Assembly: GCA_018894105.1 (NCBI GenBank)
Contig: CM032117.1
Coordinates: 40,906,501 to 40,970,500, forward strand
DNA length: 64,000 bases
Direction: 5' to 3'
DNA from: Jacaranda mimosifolia
Taxonomy: Eukaryota; Streptophyta; Magnoliopsida; Lamiales; Bignoniaceae
In this document: in pieces, positions 10,770 through 23,278 of the stretch
Position numbering within the stretch: position 1 is the stretch's first letter
Layout: every line of letters begins with the position of its first letter
Position numbers and translations under genes: made by a program
Notes under the pieces: generated by a model
The model's database searches: none
What the model was told of the DNA's origin: nothing
Seen by the model: the letters and a program-made list of their open reading frames with translations, nothing else

Positions 10770-13140
10770 CTAGTACTGAAACTTTGTATCAGAATGCAAC
10801 AAGTCATGCTCATTGCTTAGAATTGTAGCATCTATATGTGTTCGATATGTATCAATGGAATATAAGTTTGCATAGTCCCAAATATCTTTTTGGTTCATTG
10901 CATAACATTCAGCCCAAAGACAGCAACAAACTCCACAGTCCACATCGCCAACTTGTTGGCGACAATAACCATATTGGATGTCCGCTTTTCCAGAATGACA
11001 CCCCAATTTTGCAATAATTATAACATCATTTATTATAATTTAAGAAACTTGTTTATATGAATAGTTTTAAAAGACAAGAAACTTATACGAACTCTTGTTG
11101 TTGCTTTTGACGTAAGGGACCAAGTCGAGTTCATCTGTATAAACTTCTTTGTGGATGCATCAAAAACTAATAGGAACAAATGGAACTCATACATAATTAA
11201 AAAAATAACAAACCGGCACATGATCAACACATCCAAATTGAGCTACTCAAGTATCTTTCATGGACTAACACTCATTTCCTCAAGCAACATTAGATATTAT
11301 TGTGGCTTTATCATACATTTCTTATTCAACGTCTCCAATTTGTTCAATATTGCAGTCTACAAATTGTATCAGTATTAGTAGCCATTTTACCATGTATAAT
11401 GCTGAATATTTTACAAATTATTTACATGAACAATGGTAGATATACACCACATTCCATGTCCACAAGATGCATTGGAAGAGCTACTATAGAGTATCTTCAA
11501 GTAACAATCAACTAGATCACATCTCACTTCCTTTCCAAATAAAAAATCACACAAAACATCTCCTCTAATAAAGTGGTTAGATCCACCTCAAATAATGACA
11601 CTACAAAAACAAGCCAAGATTATCAGTTAAGAGAACCTTAAAATTTTTAATAAAAGGAAAAACAAGTATAAGAGAATTATTACTTCAAATTAAGTTGAGA
11701 TAAAAACAATTCAATATGCTTTGTTGCTTGTTAGGAATGTTATTGCACCTTGTATAATATTTTTTCAATCAAAATTCACTTAGGCGAATTCCAAAACCTT
11801 CAACACCAACATCTCTGTACACAACAATAGCACCCTACGAGATATATATAATTTTTATATTAAAAAGAGTAGGAGACAGTATTCTTTCTCAATAATTTTA
11901 GTATTCAACAACCAATTTACAATACTTTTTGTTCACAATTCTGGTACTTTTACAAAGAGATCAAGTTCTAAACATCAGACAGCATAGTATTAAAACTCAC
12001 TTCTTTAGTATCAATCTTCTCATTTTCAGTATGTTGAGCAACTTCTTTAGCATCATCAAATTTTTTAATTGTACCTTGGCTCACCTCTACATTTTTTGCT
12101 TTTAGGCCTTTCTACTTCTGCTATGGCCTTTAGGAGCGCCAACTTTGGCTCTCTTTGATGGTTAGATAGGGATGGTGTGATAAAGTCTTCGTCTTTTCTC
12201 TTTCTCTTTCAATCATCTCTTATTCTCACATATCGAACAATAGAAGAGGTATGATCATGCTTCTTTTTTGCTTTTTTCTTAGTGTGGAATACCATCTTCC
12301 TCTTATTTATCCCCCTCAGCATCAACATCAACATCACCATCACCAACATAAGGGGTGTAAGATGAGATGAGCCGACTCACAAGGTTCGTGAGCTGGCTCA
12401 ATTATAGCTCAACTCAAGCTCGAGCTTTAACATGAGCCGAGCTCAAGCTTTACTTCAGTTGTTTAAAAGCTCATGAGCCGGCTTATGAGCTTTTTCTATT
12501 TTTAAATATTTTTTATATAATAATTAATATATATTAATAATTTAATTTTTTAATTTTAAATATTTATTATATATGATTGAATAATTATAATATATTAATA
12601 ATTTAATACTTTATCAATAATTATAATATATTATAATTTAAATCATTATAGTAATTAATATAGTATATATATATTATAATTTAAATCATTATAGTAATTA
12701 TTTTATTAATTATTATTAAATAATTATGATATATTAATAATTTAATATTTTTATTTAATTTAAAATTTTCTGGTGAGCGGAGCTTGAATTCAAAATACTA
12801 GGTTCGAACTCAAGCTCGAGCTCACAATTTTTGCCAAGCTCGACTCGAGCTCAACTCATTTACACCCCTAACCAACATCATCACCATCATGACCGTTATG
12901 ACCATCATTACCACCACCCGGAGTCTCAGACTCATCAACAACAAACTCCAAGTGTGGTTTCTCATAATTGTCTTGAGCACTAGCACCAGCATCATCATCA
13001 TCATCACCACTTTCCAGTTCTTCATCTTTTTCATCTTCATTCTCCTTCTCCTCTTCAGCCAATTCTCCTCATCGCCTTCATTTCCTTTCCTCTCCAAAAT
13101 TTTAATTATGTGCTTCAACAATTCCACTTTTTCATTTTTC
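10770..13140 (-). pseudogene. Ulp1-like (C48) cysteine protease gene, decayed
   Basis: Three pieces match the protease gene of the intact element. At 11000-10770 is a copy of its last exon, with RQQVGDVDCGV holding the Gln and Cys of the active site, then CLWAE. At 11236-11090 is a copy of exon 7, with VDVLIMCRFVIF and FHLFLLVFDAST holding the catalytic His, then QMNS. At about 13130-12100 is a strongly acidic, Glu/Asp-rich stretch equivalent to exon 4, split by a hAT MITE. I find no counterpart of the plant-mobile-domain exon. As in the intact copy, Asn stands 17 residues after the His where Asp is usual. Confidence 0.75.
12350..12870. mobile_element. hAT-type MITE, 521 bp
   Basis: Perfect 8-bp target duplication ACCAACAT at 12342-12349 and 12871-12878. 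The ends are AAGGGGTGTAAG and, reverse-complemented, TAGGGGTGTAAATG. Sub-terminal GAGCTCGAGCT-like palindromes and an AT-rich core with no frame follow. The 8-bp TSD with AGGGGTGTAA ends fits plant hAT MITEs. It interrupts the acidic exon of the protease pseudogene, so it arrived after the host MULE. Confidence 0.85.
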
Positions 13141-14399
13141 TAGCTCAACTAAGCTTCAAAACTTAAAATATCATAGCTTGATATTGAAGGAATCTGTACA
13201 AAGAGTACAAAACTATTACTATAATAAAAAATTAAACTTCAAGTACTAATCACAAGTCGCCCACATGAGACAACCCCAATACTAAACAAAACTCTGGCCC
13301 CAAAAAAGGAATTTTGATGTCTTCATCGAAGACAAATAAAATTGTTCATACGTTGAATCGTCTTATGATCGCTTGAGTTCTATTGAAGCTATAATAATTC
13401 AACTGTGGCATATTGTAATATATATATATATATAATGGGATTTCTTTAAGGGCATGTATGTGTATGAACCCAGTTTTGGGTTCCAACTCCTTCATTGCCA
13501 TATAAAAATATGCTGGGGAGCAACAACAATATGCTTCTGATTCCGTTGCTGCAAATACAGAATAATGTGAATAAATACTATAAACATCTCCACATATACT
13601 TACATTTAAAGTTTTCAGACTGAAAATGTAATTACTAATACTAAAATAGAGTACACCAAATATACATGCATATAGTACTAAATAAATTAATGTTATGTTT
13701 TCTTCATGAACAATAGGAAACGACTAAACATTATGTAAACCTTTCAAACAAACCATATTTTGAATATAAGCCCTAAAAATTGAGTTGCCAACATACCCAA
13801 TATTGATCGTATTGTAAACCAACTCAGTCATTACAAAATTAAGGTATTGGTTAACTCAAAACAACTATCATAACAATTAAAACAGAAAATTTAAGTACAA
13901 ATTACACTAAAATAAGGTTTGAACAACAAATAATAGGCTTTCTAAATACTATTCATTTTAGAACACAAAATACTACCTTTATGCACAAAAAATGAACTCA
14001 AGTACATTTTTAGTTTAAAATGCGTATATAAACAAAGATTTCAGGTATATTTCATGAACATATCACAAAAATAGTTACAGAGCCAGCATTTTAATAGAAA
14101 AATACCTTCTATAATCTAATGGAAGCCTGTAAAATGAAACAAAATCAATGGAACAAAAGAAAAGGATGAAAAGGCAACTTTCAAAACTCAAACATTAGAC
14201 GAGAATGCTTCAAATTGCAGTCCACAGTGAATGAATGCTTCAGTCGAAGAGAGAAATTGGAGAGAAATGTAGAAGACAGGATCAATGTTGTTGACTTTAA
14301 AAAAAGGAGAGAAAATATGTAAGAAGCGTAGGCGTGATTTCATCGATTTTAGCTGCAGAGAGATGGGCATGTTTTTTTTTGGCAATTTTGTGTTCAAGT
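13141..14399. other. Right interior of decayed MULE, no gene recognised
   Basis: AT-rich sequence with a short (TA)n run near 13420. By position it should contain the 5' part of the protease gene, but I could not align it to exons 1-3 of the intact copy. Confidence 0.4.
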
Positions 14400-14543
14400 G
14401 GAGGTCATTTTGATATTTTGACAGGTAGTGGGGAGTGATTTTAAAATGAAAAATGAGATTGGGAAGTTAAGATTAAGTTTTTTTAAGTGGGGACTAAACA
14501 CAAAATGAAACTTGGGTTTAGGGATTTTAAGCCAATTAACTGC
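14400..14543 (-). repeat. Right TIR of decayed MULE
   Basis: Inverted partner of 4380-4530. Its outer end, read inward, is GCAGTTAATTGGCTTAAAAT, comparable to GAGTTAATTAGAAAAAAAT at the right end of the intact element. Confidence 0.7.
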
Positions 14544-16039
14544 TTTTATATCACACCAAAATAAAAAAATTATTTTTTGATTAAAATAAATAGAGAATAG
14601 CTACCATTTAATCGATATCTAGATAGGTAGATTGATACTATATTTTTTATTGAATTTTTTTTTAATACCACTAGAATTAAAGTTAGCTTGCATAAGAGTT
14701 CTAAGTGCATTGACAGCGAACAATTCCAAGCACTCCAATTAATTTTGACGCATTGCCATCAAACCTTTAACAAAGTTTCACACCTTAAAGTTTTAGTAAC
14801 AAATTTTAACTATGCTTCAACAAAAAAGTAGAGAGAAAATTAGTTTTGACAGTAAGGAAAAGTGTGCTTCGTGTGACGAAAAATTGCACAATATATTCAA
14901 ATCCAAGAGAGTGATATCCCATATAAAAAGTTCTCCTCCAGATTGAAGAACCGGACCAACAAGGAATATAACCCATCTTGATATGAACTTAAACTGACTC
15001 AATATGTATATTGGGTGATGGATCCAAAACCTGATTTAGTTCGTAACATTTTCCCTCTCATACATATCTTGCTCGTTCTTGTCAAATTTCACATTCATGA
15101 AAGAATATAGAGAAACTGCATGCAACCAAGTGAGCAGAGTATATGTAATGAAATTTATATTGAATTATCACCAAACTAATATGATCCTACAGCTCAAAAC
15201 TCGTTGTGTAATCTAAACTATATGGTCGCACGAGATCAAGCATCTCTAACTGCGAAATAATAAGTAAAACATGCTTGACTCCTTCTAAATTTGTATCCAC
15301 TCTCAGGACTACATTACATGTTAACCTGGTTGGCTTGCTAGCCTATTAGCAATACAAGACAAGTATGTTACTGACTTAGTCTTTCCTCAGCCTCTCATAC
15401 CAATTACTTTGGCTTGACAATTTTTCTACTCATGCTTTGGTAGATTGGATTAATCATATCCATTGGATACATGCTAAATAGATCATTAAATTTATACACT
15501 CGTGAAAAGTTCCACAAATTATAAGAAATAATAAGAGCTTGTACAATAACAAAGTTAAGGCTGATTCAATCACTTTTCTTAAAAGGCCACCTCAAAGCAT
15601 ATGTAGTATATATGTTTACATGCTAAGATGGAGCTCCTACTTAGGTCATGTCACACTGTTAGCATCATACAAACTTAGTCTAGTCACTATATGAATGTCT
15701 AACTTACACACTGCTAGACATTCATTCTCCAAAATGCCTTATAGTATTTTTCACTATCAGCTACTAATTGGCTTTTATAAAGTTTGATGTTGATCAATCA
15801 AATATGATCTCATCTTAGCTCCAAGCTTATAAACTAGCTTTACGTTATGTTTATTTTCTCGTTGCTATGAACAATAAGGGAATTATTTATATACCTACTA
15901 ATAATAGGAACATAACTTCTAAGTTTATATCACTTGTTATCAAAGCATTAGAGCGATTGCCCATTTGATCAGTAGGTTACTCTAAGCTTGATGACATTCA
16001 TGTACATCATAGACCTAATACACAAATATAAAGAATATC
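14544..16039. other. Intergenic; probable copia LTR/3' sequence
   Basis: No gene is recognised. Because the copia remnant that follows reads on minus, the part at about 15180-16040 is likely its 3' end and LTR, but I did not find a second LTR or clean TG..CA ends. Confidence 0.35.
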
Positions 16040-16690
16040 ACATAAAAAGAACTAACAGGTTGATGGATCAATACATAGACCTAATACATAAACATAAAGA
16101 ACATCACAATCTCATTAAGGAAAAGTTTGTACAAGCAAAGAATCAAATCATATGAAGTCCTATATTACTGACATATCTTTAGAACACATCCCTATGTGAA
16201 GACTCAGTTAAAAGATTAGGAATCATATTGATAGTACGAATTTTTTAGAAAACTACTTGACTTTGCAAAATATTCTTTCAAATGGTGCAATATCTGGTAT
16301 TTATATGCTTTGTCCTTTCATGGTACTTTGAACATATTGTGCCAAAGTGATTATGTTATCACGATAGATGACAATAACATATTTTGCATGTGCATCAAAC
16401 TATGCAAACTCTAAAAGAATCTCTTCAACCAAATTGCTTTTTGTATTGCCCATAAACAAGTAATATACCCTATTTTCATAGGAGACAAAGAGATGCAAAA
16501 TTGTTTCTTGTATTACTCACAAGATGCATATATAGATATGAATTCTTGTTTATCTCTTTTTATAGATCAATCAGCATTACTATTTCCAATTTGCCTTACA
16601 TTATTGCTACGATAGCAGAATACAAGATCATTACTCCCTTTTAGATATATAAGTACCTTTTGATCATTGCCTACAGTTGAATTCAGGGCC
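16040..16690 (-). pseudogene. Ty1/copia RNase H remnant
   Basis: Read leftward from 16690, the translation gives LIYLKGSNDLVFCY, a worn NSNADWSI block, KKQFCISLSP, and a WLKRF block. This is the order of a copia RNase H domain (YLRGT..ADW..KKQ..VALST..WL). A shifted frame continues with IYRDN and GQSI*IPDIAPFERIF, the eroded CDN..HxRTKHIDIxYHFxRE block. There are several stops and shifts. Confidence 0.7.
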
Positions 16691-17238
16691 ACTTCAATAT
16701 ATATTCACCTTTTTATTGTAAAGCACAAATCTATTCGAGTACACACTATACAATAAAAAAGGGAAATAGTGGTGGACATTTTGAGATGATTTGCCAAAAC
16801 CAACACAAATGATATAACAAAGGAAAATTAGGGCATAATTTACAAATCGAAATTAATGAGAATTATTTAACAACGGTTTGACAATATAGATGTTAGGTAT
16901 ATCACTTTTTTAGGTAGTTTTTCATAGTACCATTGCTACTTGTATCAATTTGCAAAGGACTTTCAAAATCACTTCAAAAAGAAATTCCTAATTTGATTTA
17001 CAAACACCCATTTTCAATTACATCTATTTCCCTCATTTTCATCTTCTTCACCTCGACTTCCCTCATTTTTCTTCTTCTCCATCGTGATTCGAAACCTCCT
17101 AAGGCAACTATGTCCGTCTCTTTTGTTATCCCTTCTCTACCATGCTAGAATATACATCTCCATGAGATATTTTGGTAGTAACGGTATTTGCATGCACGAC
17201 ATGGGGTTCTGATTGTACTTCAAAGCAAAGAAGGTCTT
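16691..17238. other. Intergenic, nothing recognised
   Basis: AT-rich sequence. An open frame at 16933-17148 has no recognisable motif. Confidence 0.4.
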
Positions 17239-17633
17239 CAAATGTTTTAATATTTGCTCAATAAAAATGTTTATTGGAGAACATATATTAATTCTTTGGG
17301 CAATTGAACATTTTAGGTGGTAATAAAGTGTGAATTGTTTGTTTCAATTTCATCACAACAAGAGAGTATTTGATTGTAGTGGTTTTAAAATCTACTATGA
17401 TTTTTTTTTTCCATAAATTTATATTAGTAGGTTAAGTTGCTTTAAAAATTTTATTTTTTGTAAAAGTGGAATAAGTGATGTTTGTAGTTTTGAGCAATTA
17501 GAAAGTGCATGAGAATGAAATCCTGTTGGTATAGTGAAGGTTTATTTTTTGAATTATTGGTTGAGTACTTGAATATTTTATGCGTGGGTACAAGGAGTTC
17601 TTATTAGTTTTATCGATGATATAACATCATACA
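17239..17633 (+). repeat. Inverted repeat arm A
   Basis: 395 bases that reappear as the reverse complement at 17838-18230 with only about nine or ten differences. Arm A begins CAAATGTTTTAATATTTGC and ends ATGATATAACATCATAC. No coding signal. Confidence 0.92.
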
Positions 17634-17644
17634 CCGACATCACT

Positions 17645-17836
17645 GACATCATAATCCAGCCTGCTCAAATCAGCAAAGTCAATTTGAAACTACTGACGAC
17701 ATATGAGAAGCAATCTTCTCGAACTACTATGATACTCTCAAGGTCGACCACCCTGAGGTTGAGTTGCTTCTTGAAAGAGTTATTAGGCATCCCCGATGGA
17801 CCTATCGCCTTCAAATTAGTCTCCCCTTCGAGACCC
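17645..17836 (+). repeat. Direct repeat X, copy 1
   Basis: 192 bases starting GACATCATAATCCAGCC and ending CCTTCGAGACCCA. A second copy in the same orientation lies at 18233-18425, about 95% identical by eye. This copy sits between the inverted arms. No recognised product. Confidence 0.9.
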
Positions 17837-17837
17837 A

Positions 17838-18230
17838 GTATGATGTTATATCATCAATAAAACTAATAAGAACTCCTTGTACCCACGCATAAAATATTCA
17901 AGTACTCAACCAATAATTCAAAAAATAAACCTTCACTATACCAATAGGATTTCATTCTCATACACTTTCTAATTGCTCAAAACTACAAACATCACTTATT
18001 CCACTTTTACAAAAAAGAAAATTTTTAAAGCAACTTAACCTACTAATATAAATTTATGGAAAAAAAAATCATAGTAGATTTTAAAACCACTACAATCAAA
18101 TACTCTCTTGTTGTGATGAAATTGAAACAAACAATTCACACTTTATTACCACCCAAAATGTTCAATTGCCCAAAGAATTAATATATGTTCTCTAATAAAC
18201 ATTTTTATTGAGCAAATATTAAAACATTTG
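17838..18230 (-). repeat. Inverted repeat arm A'
   Basis: Reverse complement of 17239-17633, about 97-98% identical by eye. It separates the two direct X copies. Confidence 0.92.
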
Positions 18231-18232
18231 TT

Positions 18233-18425
18233 GACATCATAATCCAGCCTGCTCAAATCAGCAAAGTCAATTTGAAACTACTTACAACATATGAGAAGCA
18301 ATCTACTCGAACCACTATGATACTCTCAACGTCGACCACCCTGAGGTTGAGTTGCTTCTTGAAAGAGTTATTAGGCATCCCCGATAGACCTATCACCTTC
18401 AAATTAGTCTCCCCTTCGAGACCCA
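18233..18425 (+). repeat. Direct repeat X, copy 2
   Basis: Second copy of 17645-17836 in the same orientation. It is followed by ACCTTAGGCTATCC, whereas copy 1 is followed directly by arm A'. Confidence 0.9.
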
Positions 18426-18639
18426 ACCTTAGGCTATCCATTTAGTGTAGGCTACCATATTAAGTGTCTCTTAAGCTTTTGAGCAGTCTCTCTCCTCCGC
18501 ATTAGTTGTAGGTCATCAGTCTGTCTCCTTTATATTAAATGTGCCTAGGTAGTCCTTTCCCGACAGTAAGGGATACTTTTGCACTGTTTTGGGTGGCGGC
18601 GACTTATTTGGGATCAAAAGACCTATTTTAACTCTCATG

Positions 18640-21600
18640 ACCTGATAAGTGATATTAAATATAGTAGCGATTCTACAATAATTTCAACTACATGAAGAAC
18701 TCTATAAATGCCCCATTTCACTATTTATTTCAAGTATGCACATTATACAGTTAATCCCCAACTACTTCATGACATTATTATCTCTACAACGCTTATTCTA
18801 ACTTAAATATTGAAGGGTCTTAGCCAAGATATACCTCGGCAAGCCTAACATTCTCATTGTGGTTCTAAGTTCGCCAAACTCATCTACCAACTTTCAACCT
18901 TAGGCAATTTAATTTGCATAACCATCCTAAAATACCATATTTTCCCCTAAAATCTCCACATAACATCTTTATTAAAAACTACATCACCGGTTAGTGCTGC
19001 TTGTGGAAAATTTAGCCTAAAATTTGAAAATGATGAACATGAGGTGAACAGTCTCCATAAACCAAAATTACACCCCAAATGCACCCACCCAAATAAAAGA
19101 TATTCCAAGACCCATCAATCTTGTGGAGCAAATGGTCACTTTGTGTATCCACTAGCTACAGCAAATTGTTGGCAAAGAAATAAACACTGCACTTTTCAAC
19201 CTACAAAAACCTTTTTCGGCATCTAGTACTATTCCAAGAACATCTTAGACAACCGTAAGATAATAGAACTGATATTTCAATGAGGTTTTACCTCGTCATT
19301 ATCCTATCAACATGAGAGATGATGGAATGGAACCACTAGGCTGTCAACCATGAAGAGATTGCTGGTTTAGTTTAGAAGTTTTTCTGGCACAACTGTCCCC
19401 CGATACGCAACCATCCTAGAAAACTCCAAGAGTAATACAGTAGAAATTTCAAGTTAGTAGAACGAGATGAATGAAATGAGTCGTCAAATAAAGTACAAGA
19501 ATTGAACAAGTAGCTAGAGGGAAGGTGCTAATCAGACTATTTGTCTTTTAGGGTGAAAGCCCATCGAAGGGAAAAACAAGAAAAAGAAAAAAGGGATTCA
19601 ACCTTCATCCTAAAGATGATTAAAGAAAGAATAGCCATTGATAGCGAAATTCGGATAGATTGACCTCATTATGGTGATCTATGGACTTAATGAACACCTT
19701 TTTCAATTTGAACATATTATGCAACTTCACGGGCAAAACAAAAATATCTATGTAAAAGTGCTTGTCATTACTTTTCAAGGAATTGAACTAGATAGATTTG
19801 TGAAGCTCCAATCGAGGTTGATTTTCCATTGTGATTATGTGCCAAAGTCCTTCACCATTTTTGTAGTAAGAAAAAGGCCAAACTCCCCCATATGCATCTC
19901 CATTTAATCAAACAAAATGAAGGGGAGTCATTGATAGAATTCTTTACTCATTTTAATAACAAAGTATTAAAGATAACCCAAGGGTTTATTTTCTTGTTAA
20001 TATTTTGTTCATAGATTTGAGGTACAAGAAATGTGCTAATGCCCTTATTCGAGAACGAACTCAAACTATGAAACATCTCTCTGACCTTGCAGACAAATAC
20101 GTAGCCCAAGAGAACATAAACAAAATAAAGTTCAGATGACTAACCACGAAAACAAGGCCAAACTAAAGAATGGCAAGAAAGATGATAAGCCATAGAAAGA
20201 ATGCAACCATTTACCTATTAAGAGGTTTCGGCTAGAAAGATGATAAGCCATAGAAGGAGCGCAACCATTTATCTATTAAGAGGTTCCACCACCACACACA
20301 ACTTAACACCATAAGAAAAGAAATATTGATGACCATTCAACATAGATATATCCTCAATTAGCCAAGAAAAGCTCTAGGTGTGACCAAAGGTCAAATACTC
20401 CAAAAAGTATTGTGCTTTTCATTGCTAGAAGGGCCATGACATAGAGGATTGCTTCCAGCTCTACGAAAAAACTGATCGCCTTATTTAATAAGGCTATCTG
20501 ATAAAGTTTGGGGCATCAAAATCAGAGGAAGACCGCCAACCTCCAATAAGGGAATAGCGAAAGAGTCCTAGAAAGATGAATAAAAAAACACTAATGAAGT
20601 CCTCACAATCTAAGGAGTTATCGATACCAATGTTGGGGTTTCAGTAGGTGGGATTCCTAGTTCTCTAAAGAATAGCTTCAAAGAAAGCTCATGGGGGGAA
20701 AGAAGTAAGATACAGAAAACTATTTTTTACATCTCTATTAGCTCTCGCCCCATCTCATTCAGTGATTGCTAACTTGAGCACTTTTTGCACCCACCGACGA
20801 CCAATCAATTTACCCCTTATTAGTCACCACTCTTGAGATTGCCAACTACTTAGTAAGGAAAGATCCTAGTTGATATGGTAAATTAGGCAATGTCATTCTC
20901 CATAGCACTCCTAGAAAGATGGATATAAGCACACTTCACTTCAAGCAAATCCAAACTCCTTTAATTAGATTCAGCGGATCAAAGATTGTCCCTATTAGAT
21001 CAATTCAATTGTCCACCCTCACTCAACATTGCTCCAAAGAAGATGAATCTTATGGTTAAATACTTGTTGGTCGACGCACCCTTTACTTCTAATGTGATTT
21101 TTAGAAAGCCACATGTAATGCCCCAAAGAAAATAATAATAATAATAAAATATAACTAATTCAATAGAGTGTGTTAAATGTAGAAAGTATTGGATTTTAAT
21201 CATTAATTATGATCATTATTTTATAAAATAGAAAGAAAAATATGTAGTGTCATCATAATTCAAGAATGTGAAAAGGTGTATCTTTACCTAGGAATAATGG
21301 AATATGGAATGATGGATTTTAATTCAAGAATTTGTAAGGGTGAACATGTACCTAAGAATGAGGAATATTAGTGTGTTAATCATGTAATAGTGGTGTCTTT
21401 ACTTGGAAATAATGGAGTGTTACATATTTTTTCAAGAATATGTAGAGGTGAATTTTATTTAAGAATGAGGAGTAGTGGTATATTATTCATGTATATTGAG
21501 AATTAATTTGTGAGTTATAAAACTTGGCTATATATATGTTGGAAATATGTGAGAACATGCTTACTTTGTGGGATGAGAAAATATTAGAAGAAGAGGAGAA

Positions 21601-22250
21601 ACTATTAGAGGAAGAAGAGATGAGGAGGGATCTTGAAGTGGTGTTTCTACTTAACTTTATAAGAATTTGGAATGTGAGTGTTTTACTTATATTTAAGGTT
21701 TAAAATATTCTTTAGTATGGGAAATTACATTATAATCCTTAATACATGTAAATATATTTTTTGTATAACTATGTTAACTATAACAATTTGCTATGTGATA
21801 TGAAACCTATGCAATGTGGACCTTTGTATATGTCGGTTCGAAACTAGTTTCAAAATATTTGTGAGTTTTGTTATGATAGTGGATTGTCCACCAATTTTGG
21901 GGTTTTAGTCACATGATAATGTTAATTATAAGTTATTTTGAATATTTTTCATCTTAAACATATTTAAATGATTGCTGGGTTTCCAAACTCACTCTTTTGT
22001 TGACATTTTCAAATGTGGAAGATAATTAGCAAGGTCAAGAGATAAGGAGCAACTTGTCAAGTTGTAGTCTTTTATTGATTTGATTTGTGTATAAATATTA
22101 TTTTATTTTATTAAGTTGGGGCGTGATACAATCACTAAATGATTTCCATGTAGTAGTGTCAATCTATCACCAAAAGATGAAATTCCCAACTTTGACAGAT
22201 ATGGGGGGAGTATTAAGTAATATTGCAAAGGCCTAAAAAGGTTATACAAT
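18640..22250 (+). pseudogene. Decayed Ty3/gypsy element: leader, gag and protease
   Basis: A primer-binding-like TTAGTGCTGCTTGTGGAAA at about 18989 resembles the TTGGCGCCGTCTGTGGGAA leader of plant gypsy elements. Frames with many stops then give a gag block (EGESLIEFFTHFNNK near 19922), a Cys-Phe-His/Gly-His/Glu-Asp-Cys knuckle (about 20410-20460) followed by KTDRLI and GYLIKFG, a glycine-rich VGVSVGGIPSS linker (near 20630), and a protease region (ILVDMVN near 20870; KKMNLMVKYLLVDAPFTSN near 21038; then, after a 1-kb insert, LNDFHVVVSIYHQKMKFPT near 22135). No reverse transcriptase follows. The boundaries are approximate. Confidence 0.7.
21114..22130. mobile_element. 1-kb insertion with TGTA..GCCCCAA inverted ends
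   Basis: The sequence interrupts the gypsy protease frame, which resumes exactly after it. The left end is TGTAATGCCCCAA and the reverse complement of the right end is TGTATCACGCCCCAA, so the ends are short imperfect inverted repeats. The interior has no frame. It includes internally repeated TAATGGAATAT/AAGAATGAGGA-like stretches and an ATA trinucleotide run. I see no clean target duplication. It could be a solo LTR (TG..CA ends) or a non-autonomous DNA element. Confidence 0.55.
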
Positions 22251-22854
22251 ATCTATCAACGCAACCATAGTACAGCGTCGAGTACAGAAGGGTGAATTAT
22301 GCTACTTCAACTTTTTCACACAGAAAACTATCTTTAGGAAAGATTGCTTCCTAAACCTACTAATTCAATCCTTGCAGCACTTAAACAGATTATTGATTAG
22401 TAGCAAAGTAATAAATAAAGTATAGATTAATAATCAATAAGTAAGCAACGCACAATAGTAAAAAATAAAGCAAGTAAAGAACACTAGGACTTTAGAGAGC
22501 TTTAGACGAAGCGATCCTACTGCTTTACTTAATCGCAACTTAAAATTTCGAGAAAAAATAGCTATAACATTCTTTTAGAGGATAAAATCTAACCTATTAT
22601 ATAAATTTTTGTAGGGCAATCCTAACCCAAATTTTTCGTAGGAGCAATCCTAATCCAGTCATTTATGGTATAGAAGGACCAACCCTTGATTTTTATAGAC
22701 TTAGCCAAAAATCTTAGTTCTTTAAAGTTCGGAAGAATCCAAACTTGAATTTTCTAGGCTTAGCTAATAACCCAATCCTTTGTGGTACAAAAGGACCAAA
22801 CCTTAACTCTTGGGGACCAAACCTAATACAAGTTATCATTTTATATGGATAGTT
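22251..22854. other. Repeat-derived non-coding stretch
   Basis: Contains loosely repeated phrases such as GGACCAA..CTTTGTGGTA and GGAGCAATCCTAA (about 22610-22830). I could not assign it to a family. Confidence 0.35.
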
Positions 22855-23238
22855 GAAAGAGCAAGTATTTATTGATCAACCCCCTAGTTATGTGAAATAT
22901 TGAAGTGAGAGTAAAGTTACCAGTTAAGATTAAAAAAACAAACACTATATCGACTAAAAGAAGCTCCTAAAGCTTGGTATAGTTGGATAGATGCATATTT
23001 CAATTTGGCAAGATTTAAGAAATGTCCTTATAACTTTACATAAAAGCTGAAGACGAGAAGATTGTTATCGTGTGCTTGAATGTTAATGATCTGATTTATG
23101 CTAGGAATAATCATACTTTTGATAAGTAATTTAAGCAATCAATGGGAACGGAGTTTGATATGTCTGATCTTGGTTTAATGCATTATCTTTGTGGCATTGA
23201 AGTGAAACAATCAGCTTGTGGAACTTTTACTTCACCAA

Positions 23239-23278
<40 letters not shown>

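Larger units (their letters stand above)
4380..14543. mobile_element. Decayed Mutator-like element carrying a Ulp1-type gene
   Basis: The left end (4380 onward) and the reverse complement of the right end (14543 backward) align over about 130 bases; both hold a TTAAAAWTYC..CCACTTA pattern also found in the TIRs of the 27897-41079 element. Outside the ends, TTTTATA is present on both sides, a worn remnant of a 9-bp target duplication. Between them lie a transposase pseudogene on plus (5763-7690), GTAC-type repeats (5241-5690 and 8028-10440) and a Ulp1-protease pseudogene on minus (10770-13140). This is the same gene order and orientation as the intact element. Stops and shifts throughout mark it as dead. 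A hAT MITE has landed in it (12350-12870). Confidence 0.8.

Noticed and set aside
12822..13127. Met/Lys/Val-rich 101-codon frame on minus
   Set aside because: It is an out-of-frame reading of the acidic Asp/Glu-rich exon of the protease pseudogene and of the adjoining MITE end.
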